Of a stretch of 64,000 nucleotides of DNA, positions 16,980-25,794 are shown piece by piece. Below the pieces are notes generated by a model. That model saw only the letters and a program-made list of their open reading frames with translations. It was not told where the DNA came from and made no database searches. The position numbers were made by a program, and so were the translations under genes. Each line of letters begins with the position of its first letter. Position 1 is the stretch's first letter. Source of the stretch: Ruegeria arenilitoris (GTDB lineage: Bacteria; Pseudomonadota; Alphaproteobacteria; Rhodobacterales; Rhodobacteraceae); contig NZ_WQHX01000006.1 in the NCBI RefSeq assembly GCF_013035425.1, forward strand, positions 235,132-299,131. The letters are read 5' to 3'.

Positions 16980-18656
16980 ATGACCAAAGCCAAGAATATC
17001 CTTTTCATCATGTTCGATCAGCTGCGTTGGGATTACCTTAGCTGCTATGGACATCCGCATTTGCATACCCCGAACATTGATCGTCTTGCTTCGAAAGGTG
17101 TTCGATTCACGCGTGCGTATATTCAATCGCCGATTTGCGGTAGCTCGCGTATGTCCACCTATACGGGGCGCTATGTGCATTCACACGGCGCGTCTTGGAA
17201 TAACATTCCACTGAAAGTAGGCGAGATCACGATGGGCGACCATCTTCGGAAAGCAGGCATGGATTGTTGGCTGGTCGGCAAGACACATATGGCCGCGGAC
17301 GCTGAAGGCATGGCACGGTTAGGGTTGGAACCTGACAGCGTTATCGGTGCTCGGGTGGCCGAATGTGGGTTTGACGTTTTCGAGCGAGATGATGGTTTGC
17401 GAGCAGAAGGGCCCGATGGGTTTTACGATCCGAACGGCGCAAAGAAATACAATCAGTATCTTTCAAATAAAGGATACGAGGGCGATAATCCCTGGCACGA
17501 CTTCGCCAATTCCGGGTTGGATGCCGAGGGTAACGTTCTTTCTGGCTGGTTCTTAAAATATTCCTCCGAACCAGCGAACATAGCAGAAGAAGACAGTGAA
17601 ACCCCGTACCTGACCACGCGGGGAATAGAGTTTATGCAAAGCCACGACGGGCCTTGGTGTTGCCACCTTAGCTATATCAAACCTCATTGGCCTTACATCG
17701 TGCCTGAACCGTATGCGTCGATGTATGGTCCGGAACATGTTGTTCCACCGGTCCGATCAGAGGCTGAGCGGGAAGACGCACATCCTGTACTTAGGGCGTT
17801 TATGGAGACCAAGGTCGGTCAGGCCTTTTCAAGGCAGGATGTTCGAGACGCTGTGATTCCGGCCTACATGGGCCTGATAAAACAAGCAGATGACCAGATG
17901 GGTCGCTTGTTTGAATGGATGGAACAGACGGGGCGAATGCAGGATACAATGATTGTTCTGACCTCGGACCACGGTGATTTTCTTGGTGATCACTGGCTGG
18001 GGGAAAAGACTTTCTTTCACGATGCCTCTACGAAGATGCCCCTGATAATTTATGATCCTTCGTCCGAGGCGGATGCCACCCGTGGTACCACCTGCGATGC
18101 GCTGGTCGAGTCGATTGACCTGGCCCCGACTTTTGTTGAAGTGGCAGGCGGAGAAATGGCGGGCCATATACTTGAAGGGCATTCCCTGTTGCCGATACTT
18201 CATGGCGATGCGACTGAAACACCCCGCGAGTTCGCGATTTGCGAGTACGATTATTCCGCTTCGTCTATAGTTGAGAAACTTAATACTTCGGTCCGCGACG
18301 CGGTTATGTTCATGGTTGTGACCCCAAAGTGGAAGTTGATCCACTGCGAAGGCGGTCACCGTCCTATCCTTTTCGATTTGGACGCCGATCCAGAAGAGTT
18401 GATCGATCTCGGCAACAGCGCGGAACACGAGGACATCATTGCAAAGCTTTACGATAATCTCTTCGCGTGGGCGCGTCGACCATCGCAGCGCACAACGCGC
18501 TCAGAACAACAGCTGAATGATATGCGGACAAAAAGCGGTGGTACCGGAGTTATGATTGGAATTTACGACGAAAATGATGCACCGCTGAAACTGACCGTAA
18601 AGTACCGGGGCAGAAAGGCCAGACCGTTTGCGGAGTACATGCCCAAAGAAGATTAA
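16980..18656 (+). CDS. Sulfatase-fold hydrolase (arylsulfatase or phosphonate monoester hydrolase type)
   Basis: A type I sulfatase-superfamily enzyme of 558 residues that hydrolyses a sulphate or phosphonate/phosphate ester. The metal-binding start is FIMFDQLRWD (Asp, near residue 13). The formylglycine motif is PICGSSRMSTYTGR, so Cys 53 by my count would be oxidised to formylglycine; the core reads C-G-S-S-R, not the textbook C-x-P-S-R. Later metal-site residues lie in TSDHGDFLGDH and KTFFHDAS. No signal peptide is visible, so it should be cytoplasmic. It lies between nqrM and gpmI. Sequence alone does not separate phosphonate monoester hydrolase from sulfatase; the formylglycine-generating enzyme is not in the window. 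Confidence 0.85.
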   Translation: MTKAKNILFIMFDQLRWDYLSCYGHPHLHTPNIDRLASKGVRFTRAYIQSPICGSSRMSTYTGRYVHSHGASWNNIPLKVGEITMGDHLRKAGMDCWLVGKTHMAADAEGMARLGLEPDSVIGARVAECGFDVFERDDGLRAEGPDGFYDPNGAKKYNQYLSNKGYEGDNPWHDFANSGLDAEGNVLSGWFLKYSSEPANIAEEDSETPYLTTRGIEFMQSHDGPWCCHLSYIKPHWPYIVPEPYASMYGPEHVVPPVRSEAEREDAHPVLRAFMETKVGQAFSRQDVRDAVIPAYMGLIKQADDQMGRLFEWMEQTGRMQDTMIVLTSDHGDFLGDHWLGEKTFFHDASTKMPLIIYDPSSEADATRGTTCDALVESIDLAPTFVEVAGGEMAGHILEGHSLLPILHGDATETPREFAICEYDYSASSIVEKLNTSVRDAVMFMVVTPKWKLIHCEGGHRPILFDLDADPEELIDLGNSAEHEDIIAKLYDNLFAWARRPSQRTTRSEQQLNDMRTKSGGTGVMIGIYDENDAPLKLTVKYRGRKARPFAEYMPKED

Positions 18657-18743
18657 AACTTCTGAACCTTGCCCAAAATGCGGTTCACCCCCGGGCAGGC
18701 TGAGGTTAGAAGAAGGGCCAAGTTCAGCTATCGGAGAGCTCAA

Positions 18744-20261
18744 ATGACTGTCCCTAAACCCGTAGTATTGTGCATTCTCGACGGCTGGGGAATATCAGAC
18801 AGCACTGAAGCCAATGCGCCGTTAATGGCGAACACGCCGACTATTGACTCAATTATGTCCAAAGGACCGCACGCCAAGCTGATAACCCATGGTCCTGATG
18901 TAGGACTGCCCAGCGGGCAGATGGGAAATTCAGAAGTTGGACACACAAATATCGGTGCAGGCCGCGTGGTTGCAATGGATTTGGGGCAGATCGATTTAGC
19001 TATCGAGGACGGTTCTTTTTTTGAAAACGCCGCTTTGCAGACTTTCATCGCAAAGGTGAAGGCTGTCGGTGGAACCGCTCACCTTATGGGTCTTGTTTCA
19101 GACGGCGGGGTGCATGGGCATTTGAATCATATGATTGCAGCAGCCAAGGCGATCACAGGTTCGGGGGTTCCGGTTGCGCTGCACGCAATTACGGATGGAA
19201 GAGATGTTCCACCAAAATCGGCGTTGACATTTGTTGCCGAGCTTGAGCGGCATTTGCCCGAAGGCGCGCGCATTGCGACGCTTTGTGGGCGTTACTATGC
19301 GATGGACCGTGACAACCGTTGGGAACGTGTTTCCCAAGCATATGAAGCAATGATCAAGGGGCAAGGCAGAACTGCCCAAACGGCCACAGAGGCTGTTGAG
19401 CTGGCCTATGATCTGTCTGAAACGGACGAATTCATTATCCCTACTGTTTTGGGTTCATTCAGCGGTGCTATGAATGGCGATGGGTTCTTTTGCCTGAATT
19501 TTCGTGCTGATCGCGCCCGTGAAATCCTGCGCGCAATTGCCGAGCCGAAGTTTTCCGATTTTGATACCGGTTTGCGCCCGTCTTTTTCGGCAATTTTGGG
19601 AATGGTTGAATACTCAGATGGGCATAACGCTTATATGACGACGGTGTTCCCAAAGCGTGACATCGTAAATACGTTGGGCGAATGGGTGGCAAAACAGGGT
19701 TTGCGTCAGTTCCGCTTGGCTGAGACTGAAAAGTACCCTCATGTAACTTTCTTCCTCAACGGCGGCAAAGAACAAGCTGAGTTGGGAGAAGACCGCTATA
19801 TGCCGAAATCCCCCAAAGTCGCAACTTATGATCTACAACCTGAAATGTCGTCGGTCGAAGTCACTGATAAATTCGTAGAAGCTATCGACGCAGGCTATGA
19901 TCTGATCGTAACAAACTATGCAAACCCTGACATGGTGGGTCACACCGGTGATCTTGAGGCTGCTATCAAAGCCTGTGAGGCAGTGGATCGAGGTTTGGCA
20001 AAGGTGATTGTGGCGCTTGAGAAAGCAGGGGGCGCCATGATCGTTACTGCCGATCACGGAAACTGTGAGGTTATGGTGGATCCGGAAACAGGTGGTCCCC
20101 ATACAGCTCACACCCTGAACCCGGTTCCTGTCGCATTGGTTGGTGGTCCTTTGGGCGTATCATTGCGAGAAGGGCGCCTTTCGGATTTAGCCCCGACTAT
20201 TCTTGACCTAATGGGTCTGCCCAAACCGCCAGAAATGACAGGAGAAAGTCTGATATCATGA
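18744..20261 (+). CDS. gpmI: 2,3-bisphosphoglycerate-independent phosphoglycerate mutase
   Basis: Interconverts 3- and 2-phosphoglycerate in glycolysis and gluconeogenesis, with two Mn2+ and a phosphoserine intermediate. The 505-residue product starts MTVPKPVVLCILDGWG, the standard iPGM N-terminus. The catalytic serine is in GNSEVGHTNIGAG near residue 65, and the metal sites include ITADHGN and the histidine in GGPHTAH near the C-terminus. I chose ATG 18744, preceded by CGGAGAG; the frame is open to 18669 but the extra 25 residues are not conserved. The stop overlaps the next gene by four bases (ATGA), coupling it to the EnvC-like gene and ctpA, a common alphaproteobacterial order. Confidence 0.97.
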   Translation: MTVPKPVVLCILDGWGISDSTEANAPLMANTPTIDSIMSKGPHAKLITHGPDVGLPSGQMGNSEVGHTNIGAGRVVAMDLGQIDLAIEDGSFFENAALQTFIAKVKAVGGTAHLMGLVSDGGVHGHLNHMIAAAKAITGSGVPVALHAITDGRDVPPKSALTFVAELERHLPEGARIATLCGRYYAMDRDNRWERVSQAYEAMIKGQGRTAQTATEAVELAYDLSETDEFIIPTVLGSFSGAMNGDGFFCLNFRADRAREILRAIAEPKFSDFDTGLRPSFSAILGMVEYSDGHNAYMTTVFPKRDIVNTLGEWVAKQGLRQFRLAETEKYPHVTFFLNGGKEQAELGEDRYMPKSPKVATYDLQPEMSSVEVTDKFVEAIDAGYDLIVTNYANPDMVGHTGDLEAAIKACEAVDRGLAKVIVALEKAGGAMIVTADHGNCEVMVDPETGGPHTAHTLNPVPVALVGGPLGVSLREGRLSDLAPTILDLMGLPKPPEMTGESLIS

Positions 20262-21391
20262 AGCTGTGCACGCTCTTGCTTGCCGTGGTGTGTTATCCAT
20301 TTTGGGCATTTGCGCAAAGTGATCCTTCGCATGCGGCGTTAGAGGCGGCGGAAATGCTGGAACAGGCCTCGGTTAAGTTGAATGAGGCTGAAGACACGCG
20401 TGACAGGGTAAAGGCATTGACCGAAACTATTCAGGCATTTGAGGCTGGGTTATCGGCCATGCGTGAAGGGTTGCGCAGGGCATCGCTGCGCGAAGCACAG
20501 CTGACTGCTGAATTGAATGCTCGGGAAGATGAAATCGCCCAGTTTCTAGGTGTCTTGCAGACAATAGAGACCACGGCGCCGCCACTTTTGATGCTGCATC
20601 CTTCGGGCCCGTTAGGTACCGCACGTGCAGGCATGATGTTGTCTGAAGTAACTCCGGGACTGCATGCTCGCGCTCAGTCGCTGGCGAAAGACTTGAATGA
20701 GGTCCGGGTTTTGCGTGATCTGCAGCAAAACGCTGCAGAGACTCTGACCAAAGGCCTTACTGGTGCTCAGGACGCGCGCACACGGTTGAGCGAAGCCATC
20801 GCTGATCGAACGGATCTGCCCCGCCGGTTTGTCGAAGATCCTGTGCGAACCGCGATCCTTATCGCGTCAACTGAGACACTGGATGGGTTCGCCAGCGGGC
20901 TGTCGCAGATATCAGATAGCGGAATTATCGAATCAAACTCGAATATCAAAGACAGAAAAGGTCAGATCGAACTGCCGACCCAAGGTGTGATGCTGCACAG
21001 GGCAGGAGAAACGGACGCGGCGGGTGTGTCGCGACCTGGAATTGTTTTGGGAACAAGACCTCGCGCACTTGTTGTATCTCCGACTGCAGCCACGATCCGT
21101 TATCGCGGACCGCTTTTGGACCTTGGGAACCTGATTATTCTAGAGCCGCAACCCGGTTTGTTATTCGTCTTTTCAGGCCTGCAGGACGTGTTTGGTCAAA
21201 CCGGTCAGGTTATTCCAGAGGGTTCTCCGGTTGGCCTAATGCCCGGAGAAATGCCCGGAATCGGCGCTATTATGTCAACAAGCGGTGATGGCACTGGAAC
21301 TGACTGGTCAGAAACGCTCTATATAGAGGTAAGACAAGACAACAACTCCGTGGATCCGGAATCATGGTTTCGGACGGATAAGGATGGATAA
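20258..21391 (+). CDS. EnvC-like murein hydrolase activator, degenerate LytM
   Basis: A periplasmic coiled-coil plus LytM-domain protein, probably an activator of cell-wall amidases during division, as EnvC is in E. coli. It has a signal peptide (cleavage probably after AFA, residues 18-20), a long helical coiled-coil region (about 25-200), and a C-terminal LytM-like domain (about 255-375). The zinc-ligand positions of active LytM peptidases are changed: the usual HxHFE-type end reads TLYIEVR, and the middle histidine of the AHL segment is serine (FSGL). It should therefore be non-enzymatic, as expected for EnvC. It is fused in an operon with gpmI upstream and ctpA six bases downstream. Confidence 0.9.
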   Translation: MKLCTLLLAVVCYPFWAFAQSDPSHAALEAAEMLEQASVKLNEAEDTRDRVKALTETIQAFEAGLSAMREGLRRASLREAQLTAELNAREDEIAQFLGVLQTIETTAPPLLMLHPSGPLGTARAGMMLSEVTPGLHARAQSLAKDLNEVRVLRDLQQNAAETLTKGLTGAQDARTRLSEAIADRTDLPRRFVEDPVRTAILIASTETLDGFASGLSQISDSGIIESNSNIKDRKGQIELPTQGVMLHRAGETDAAGVSRPGIVLGTRPRALVVSPTAATIRYRGPLLDLGNLIILEPQPGLLFVFSGLQDVFGQTGQVIPEGSPVGLMPGEMPGIGAIMSTSGDGTGTDWSETLYIEVRQDNNSVDPESWFRTDKDG

Positions 21392-21397
21392 AGGAAT

Positions 21398-22741
21398 ATG
21401 AAAAAATTCTTGATTGCTGGCTTGGCCGGTACTGTGGCAGGGATTGTTGCAACCACTCAGATCGCAGGCCCGTTACTGGCGCAAGAGGCGGAAAGTAAGG
21501 CCGACGTATATCAACAGCTTGATCTTTTCGGAGATATCTTTGAACGCATTCGTGCGCAGTATGTCGAAGAGGTTGAAACCGACGAGTTGATCGAAGCTGC
21601 GATCGACGGCATGTTGACTTCTTTGGACCCGCATTCCAGTTACCTTTCGCCCGATGATGCCGAGCAGATGCGCGTTCAGACACGCGGCGAATTCGGCGGG
21701 TTAGGCATCGAGGTCACGCAAGAAGAAGGCTTTGTCAAAGTCGTATCGCCTATTGATGATACTCCTGCAGATGAGGCAGGGATCGAGGCGGGTGATTTCA
21801 TAACTCACGTAGACGGCGAAAGCATCCTAGGCCTTACCCTGGATTCCGCCGTTGATTTGATGCGCGGTCCTGTCGGCTCTGAGATTGTTATTACTGTGGT
21901 CCGAGAGGGTGAGCCGGAACCATTTGACGTTACAATTATTCGCGACACCATCAAGTTGACCGCCGTTCGCGCGCGGACTGAAGGAACAAGTGTTGTACTC
22001 CGTGTTACAACATTCAACGATCAGACCTATCCGAACCTGAAGGAGGGTCTGGAAGAACAGATCGAAGAAGTTGGTGGCATTGAAAATGTCAACGGCATCG
22101 TGCTTGACCTGCGCAATAATCCCGGTGGATTGTTGACCCAGGCCATAAAGGTTTCAGACGCTTTTCTGGAAGAGGGAGAAATCGTGTCGACCCGCGGTCG
22201 CGATCCTGCGGACGGTGAGCGGTTTAATGCGACGCCAGGTGATTTGTCAGCAGGCAAGCCCATTGTTGTTCTGATTAATGGTGGCTCGGCCTCGGCTTCG
22301 GAAATCGTGGCGGGCGCGCTGCAGGATCATAACCGCGCTATCGTCGTTGGAACAAAAAGTTTCGGAAAAGGTTCTGTTCAAACGGTGATGCCTCTGCGGG
22401 GCGACGGGGCGATGCGCTTGACAACCTCTCGTTATTACACGCCATCGGGTCGTTCGATCCAAGCGCTTGGAGTCAGCCCGGACATCATCGTTGAACAGCC
22501 GCGCCCTGCACCCGAAACTGAAGAAGAGGAAGAAAGCGACGCACGCACCCGGTCTGAAGCCGATCTGCGGGGCAGCTTGAATAATGACAGTTTAAGCGAG
22601 GACGAAATCCGCCAAATCGAGGAAGATCGAGCCAAAGCAGAAGCAACCGCTGAACTTCGCGAGCAGGACTACCAGCTAGCCTATGCCATCGACATTCTCA
22701 AAGGTTTGTCAGCCTTTCGGCCCAGTGGCCCGTCCCAGTGA
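21398..22741 (+). CDS. ctpA: Carboxy-terminal processing protease (S41)
   Basis: A periplasmic serine protease that trims or degrades cell-envelope proteins such as peptidoglycan hydrolases. The 447-residue protein has an N-terminal signal (about residues 1-28), a helical lead, a PDZ domain (about 100-185, with GEFGGLGIEV) and the S41 catalytic domain. The catalytic serine lies in the GGSASASEIVAGAL motif, and the general-base lysine is in GTKSFGKGSVQ, with the Arg/Gln context intact. The last 70 residues are charged and helical. It is six bases downstream of the EnvC-like gene, a common pairing, and is followed by a terminator. Confidence 0.96.
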   Translation: MKKFLIAGLAGTVAGIVATTQIAGPLLAQEAESKADVYQQLDLFGDIFERIRAQYVEEVETDELIEAAIDGMLTSLDPHSSYLSPDDAEQMRVQTRGEFGGLGIEVTQEEGFVKVVSPIDDTPADEAGIEAGDFITHVDGESILGLTLDSAVDLMRGPVGSEIVITVVREGEPEPFDVTIIRDTIKLTAVRARTEGTSVVLRVTTFNDQTYPNLKEGLEEQIEEVGGIENVNGIVLDLRNNPGGLLTQAIKVSDAFLEEGEIVSTRGRDPADGERFNATPGDLSAGKPIVVLINGGSASASEIVAGALQDHNRAIVVGTKSFGKGSVQTVMPLRGDGAMRLTTSRYYTPSGRSIQALGVSPDIIVEQPRPAPETEEEEESDARTRSEADLRGSLNNDSLSEDEIRQIEEDRAKAEATAELREQDYQLAYAIDILKGLSAFRPSGPSQ

Positions 22742-22760
22742 CGGGTAGATGAAAAGAAGT

Positions 22761-22789
22761 AGGGCCGCGTTTCTCGCGGCCTTCTTTTT
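22761..22789 (+). terminator. Rho-independent terminator after ctpA
   Basis: GGCCGCG (22763-22769) pairs with CGCGGCC (22775-22781) around a TTTCT loop, with weaker outer A-T and G-T pairs, and is followed by TTCTTTTTC. It ends the gpmI-envC-ctpA unit. The MFS gene on the other strand stops at 22795, so the hairpin may serve both directions. Confidence 0.85.
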
Positions 22790-22794
22790 CTGGA

Positions 22795-24360
22795 TCAACC
22801 TTCGACTTTGTGGAGCTTTTTCTCGTCTAGTAACCGCGCAAGCACTATACCTGCCGAAACGGAAATAGTGGCGAAGACAAAGGCCATGTTCATACCAGCG
22901 TCAAACGCCGTTGCGATGGCCGTATTGACCTTCTCGGCTTCGCCCGGATCGAGTTTTTGCATTACCGCCTGAGCGGATTTAGTGGTCAGTGTCCCACCAT
23001 TGATTATCTTTTGGTCCGCGTCGGACATGTTTACACCAGCGTCTGAAAGGCTTGTACGAAGGCTGGCGAGGCTGGTGGCATACATTATTGCGGTGGCGCA
23101 GGCGACAGCGATGGCGCCATAGACCAGATGAGTCATGAAACTCAACCCGCCAACCAGACCGGCACGTTCAGGCTTGACCGCACAAACCGCTGCGGTTCCG
23201 GATGGACCAACTGTCAGTGTAGCACCCAAGCCGATCATCGCCATACCCGGTAGGATTTGGAAATACCCGAATGCGACTGGCAGGACCACGATGCTGGCAG
23301 CGCCAATTGTGGCGCAAACGTATCCCCAAGTCAGCAAACGTTTTGGACCAAAGTCGTTGTACAAAGTGCCCGAGACGATCGACCCAACGGCCAGTAACAC
23401 AGTCAGTGGCGCCAAACCCAGCGCTGATTGAAATGTTGACCAGCCAAGGACCTTTTGCATGTATTGCGGAAAATACAACAGCCCAACAAATACCGCCGCT
23501 ACATTGAACATATTCAAGCCCAATGTGTACAAAAACTGCCGATTTTGAACGAGTTGCGGCAACAGAAGCGGCTCCTCCACCCGTTTTTCGACTTTTGGGA
23601 ACAATACAAATAACGTCGCGCTGACAAGGAACAAAAGCATCACAGGAACGGAAGTCCATCCCCAGTCTGCCCCTACATCAAGCGCGTATAGCAGCAAGAG
23701 AACAGCAAATGACAAAATCCCCATTCCAGCAAAATCAATGTGTTCACCTTGCTTGTGCTTGGTCTCACGTTCCATAAGCAGAACAGCTGTAAGCATGGAT
23801 ATGCAGGAAAAGATAACGTTGGCCAGAAAGAATAGCCGCCAGTCACCAAAGTTGACGACCGCCCCGCTGATCATTGGACCAAAAACATTGCCGGTTGTAA
23901 CACCGGCCAGAATGAGGCCCATAACCAGCGCACGATGTTCTTCGCGGGAAACCTTGGTGGCGCCGTAGGCCAAAGTGCATGGCCACACGCAACCCGCTCC
24001 AATTCCCTGCAAGGCCCTAGCACCGATCAGATAATCCAGCCCGGGTGAAACATAGCAAAGAATTGAGGCGAAGAGGAAGATCGAGAGGCCGACAATCATC
24101 ATCCTGCGATGGCCGAACATATCACCCATGCGCCCGCCAGCTACCATCGTCATTGCAAAGAACAGGGCATAGATGTTGAGCACCCATTGTGTACTGGTAA
24201 TGTCGGCATCAAAGCTGTTTTCGATCGCGGGCACGAGCATCAGGGCCCCGGTGAAATCGATCCCGATACCAAAGGCCGTCACCATTAGTGCGATGATTTT
24301 TATGATGCTCTTGCGGTCCAAAGGGTCATCCGTGCCGTGTCTTTCGGTCCAATGATGCAC
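22795..24360 (-). CDS. DHA2-type MFS multidrug efflux transporter
   Basis: A proton-driven exporter of the 14-helix drug:H+ antiporter group (EmrB/QacA-like). The 521-residue protein starts with a short basic cytoplasmic tail and has an in-order set of hydrophobic segments, with MFS motif A read as GGRMGDMFGHRR between helices 2 and 3. A second family motif is ARALQGIGAGCVWP at helix 4, and TTGNVFGPMISGAVV resembles the antiporter motif C on helix 5. A soluble loop of about 70 residues (around DADQKIINGGTLTTKSAQAV) lies between the last two helices, as in QacA relatives. There is no membrane-fusion partner gene next to it. Substrate unknown. Confidence 0.88.
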   Translation of the reverse strand: MHHWTERHGTDDPLDRKSIIKIIALMVTAFGIGIDFTGALMLVPAIENSFDADITSTQWVLNIYALFFAMTMVAGGRMGDMFGHRRMMIVGLSIFLFASILCYVSPGLDYLIGARALQGIGAGCVWPCTLAYGATKVSREEHRALVMGLILAGVTTGNVFGPMISGAVVNFGDWRLFFLANVIFSCISMLTAVLLMERETKHKQGEHIDFAGMGILSFAVLLLLYALDVGADWGWTSVPVMLLFLVSATLFVLFPKVEKRVEEPLLLPQLVQNRQFLYTLGLNMFNVAAVFVGLLYFPQYMQKVLGWSTFQSALGLAPLTVLLAVGSIVSGTLYNDFGPKRLLTWGYVCATIGAASIVVLPVAFGYFQILPGMAMIGLGATLTVGPSGTAAVCAVKPERAGLVGGLSFMTHLVYGAIAVACATAIMYATSLASLRTSLSDAGVNMSDADQKIINGGTLTTKSAQAVMQKLDPGEAEKVNTAIATAFDAGMNMAFVFATISVSAGIVLARLLDEKKLHKVEG

Positions 24361-24420
24361 GGCAACGGCGGAAAAGAAACAAAATTTAGTTTATTGGGAA
24401 CCCGTCCAAACCGTCTAAGA

Positions 24421-24780
24421 TTATGGTTTTGGGGCCATAGATCGGCGAAATGCCCGTTTAAGCATGTCCAATTCAGAGCGCAGCAGAGCAACCTCGGCTC
24501 GCAAATCATCGGCGGCGGGTGTGCCCGCAATGATGGTGAAATCGCTCAGTTTCCGATCTGAGTCGGCGTCATAAATGGCTATGCAGTGTACTCCGTCTGA
24601 CAGTGCCGCGATGGGCACCGGAATTCGTAGATTCCAGCCACCGTTGGCAGGTATCAGTTCGATGCCCTCAAGCAGCTCATCCAGATAAATAGCTTCAATA
24701 CTGGGTTCGGCATCAGATAATATGTGGCCCTCCCAAATTGCGTTTTCGAACCTGGTTGGTGTGAGAGTGATCTCTTTCAT
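24421..24780 (-). CDS. Hypothetical protein with C-terminal coiled coil
   Basis: A 119-residue soluble protein I do not recognise. The first 85 residues are mixed beta-rich with repeated hydrophobic/polar alternation (for example GGWNLRIPVPIAALSDG and VHCIAIYDADSD). The last 30 form a likely coiled coil (DDLRAEVALLRSELDMLKRAF). ATG 24780 has AAGGAA upstream. It begins ten bases after the stop of the DUF6478-type gene, so the two are probably one transcript and may act together. No signal peptide or membrane segment. Confidence 0.7.
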   Translation of the reverse strand: MKEITLTPTRFENAIWEGHILSDAEPSIEAIYLDELLEGIELIPANGGWNLRIPVPIAALSDGVHCIAIYDADSDRKLSDFTIIAGTPAADDLRAEVALLRSELDMLKRAFRRSMAPKP

Positions 24781-24790
24781 ATAGGTTCCT

Positions 24791-25552
24791 TTACAGATCG
24801 GCGCGGTGATGGCGGCAGAGTGTCAAATCTCGCAACACGATCCGATTCATCGACGGTCTTTCCATGATCAGATCCAGCCAAAGTTTTTCAATTCGCCGTT
24901 CATGTATCTCTAAATGAGCCAGATCGAAATCGATAGAAGATGCTGCGTCAGTTGTATCAAGTTCCCTTAGAACGTGTTCTGTGTTCGGGCCGTGCTGAAT
25001 GTTCAGTCGTGCCACCAATTGCACAGGTCGCTCCTGCTCTACGAGTGTGTCCAACCGGATCAAATGCTGTTTGGTAAGGTCAGCCGCGGCTTCCGAGGGT
25101 ATTTCCACAGAAACGGAAAAGAAAGATCCGGCGAAATCGAACGTTTCGAGTACAAGACTGAATGGCGCCAGATCTTTGTCGCGTCGATTTCTCACTTGTC
25201 GAAATGCGATTTCGGCCAAAGGGCAATCATGAAACAGCGTGACATGCCCATCTACACGCGCTTTGCGCGGAATTGAGGCAAGCCCGTGGCGATCAAGGGG
25301 TTCGCGCCAGAGGTCGGGTCTCCAAGACCAATCAGTGCCAAGAGGTGTTGAAAAGCGAGAAGAGCCAACAAGTGGGCGTACAAGCCGCCCATCCGCCTTT
25401 TGGATCAACTGATCCAAACGAGCCCGGAGTTGCCGAGCTTGGTCACGTTGATGCCTTAAGATCGGCAGGGGTGTACGGTCAGCTTGCTGACCTGCTCGTG
25501 TCCAACGCGCCAGATATCTGCGATACAAGTAAAGATCCAGAATTCTGTTCAT
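24791..25552 (-). CDS. DUF6478-type protein of unknown function
   Basis: A soluble protein of about 253 residues that resembles the Rhodobacterales DUF6478 family as I remember it: an N-terminal basic helical region with LYRRYLARWTRAG and RHQRDQARQLRARLD, then a conserved segment around GTDWSWRPDLWREPL, a VTLFHDCPLAEIAFRQVRN stretch, and a C-terminal HGPNTEHVLRELDT and LWLDLIMERPSMNRIVLRDLTL region. The frame is open to 25642, but I start at ATG 25552 because MNRILDLYLYRRY is where the family resemblance begins, with GAGG just upstream at tight spacing. Its function is not known to me. It heads a two-gene unit with the 119-residue gene at 24421 and is divergent from the ABC-like gene. Confidence 0.75.
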   Translation of the reverse strand: MNRILDLYLYRRYLARWTRAGQQADRTPLPILRHQRDQARQLRARLDQLIQKADGRLVRPLVGSSRFSTPLGTDWSWRPDLWREPLDRHGLASIPRKARVDGHVTLFHDCPLAEIAFRQVRNRRDKDLAPFSLVLETFDFAGSFFSVSVEIPSEAAADLTKQHLIRLDTLVEQERPVQLVARLNIQHGPNTEHVLRELDTTDAASSIDFDLAHLEIHERRIEKLWLDLIMERPSMNRIVLRDLTLCRHHRADL

Positions 25553-25794
25553 GTCCTCATTTTCCGAAACTGAACCATCATTAGTCAAAGAAAGCCGGGG
25601 ATTTAAAGCCATCTTTGCAAATCTGAGGTTCAATCTTTCCAAAATGTGAACCGCCTCAACTGCATTGAGTTAGAATGCGCGCCTTGTAATTGACCATTCT
25701 TGCATTAGGTCAGGCTGCCGCGTACCTTCAGCGCCTGCAGGCAGCGTGCTGTTGGGAAACAATGCAATACACCCAAAGTAAAGAAGGCAGGGGC

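Noticed and set aside
17829..18428. 199-codon minus-strand open frame over the sulfatase gene
   Set aside because: Antisense to an intact sulfatase-fold gene whose motifs are clear; the frame has no motif and no upstream ribosome site.
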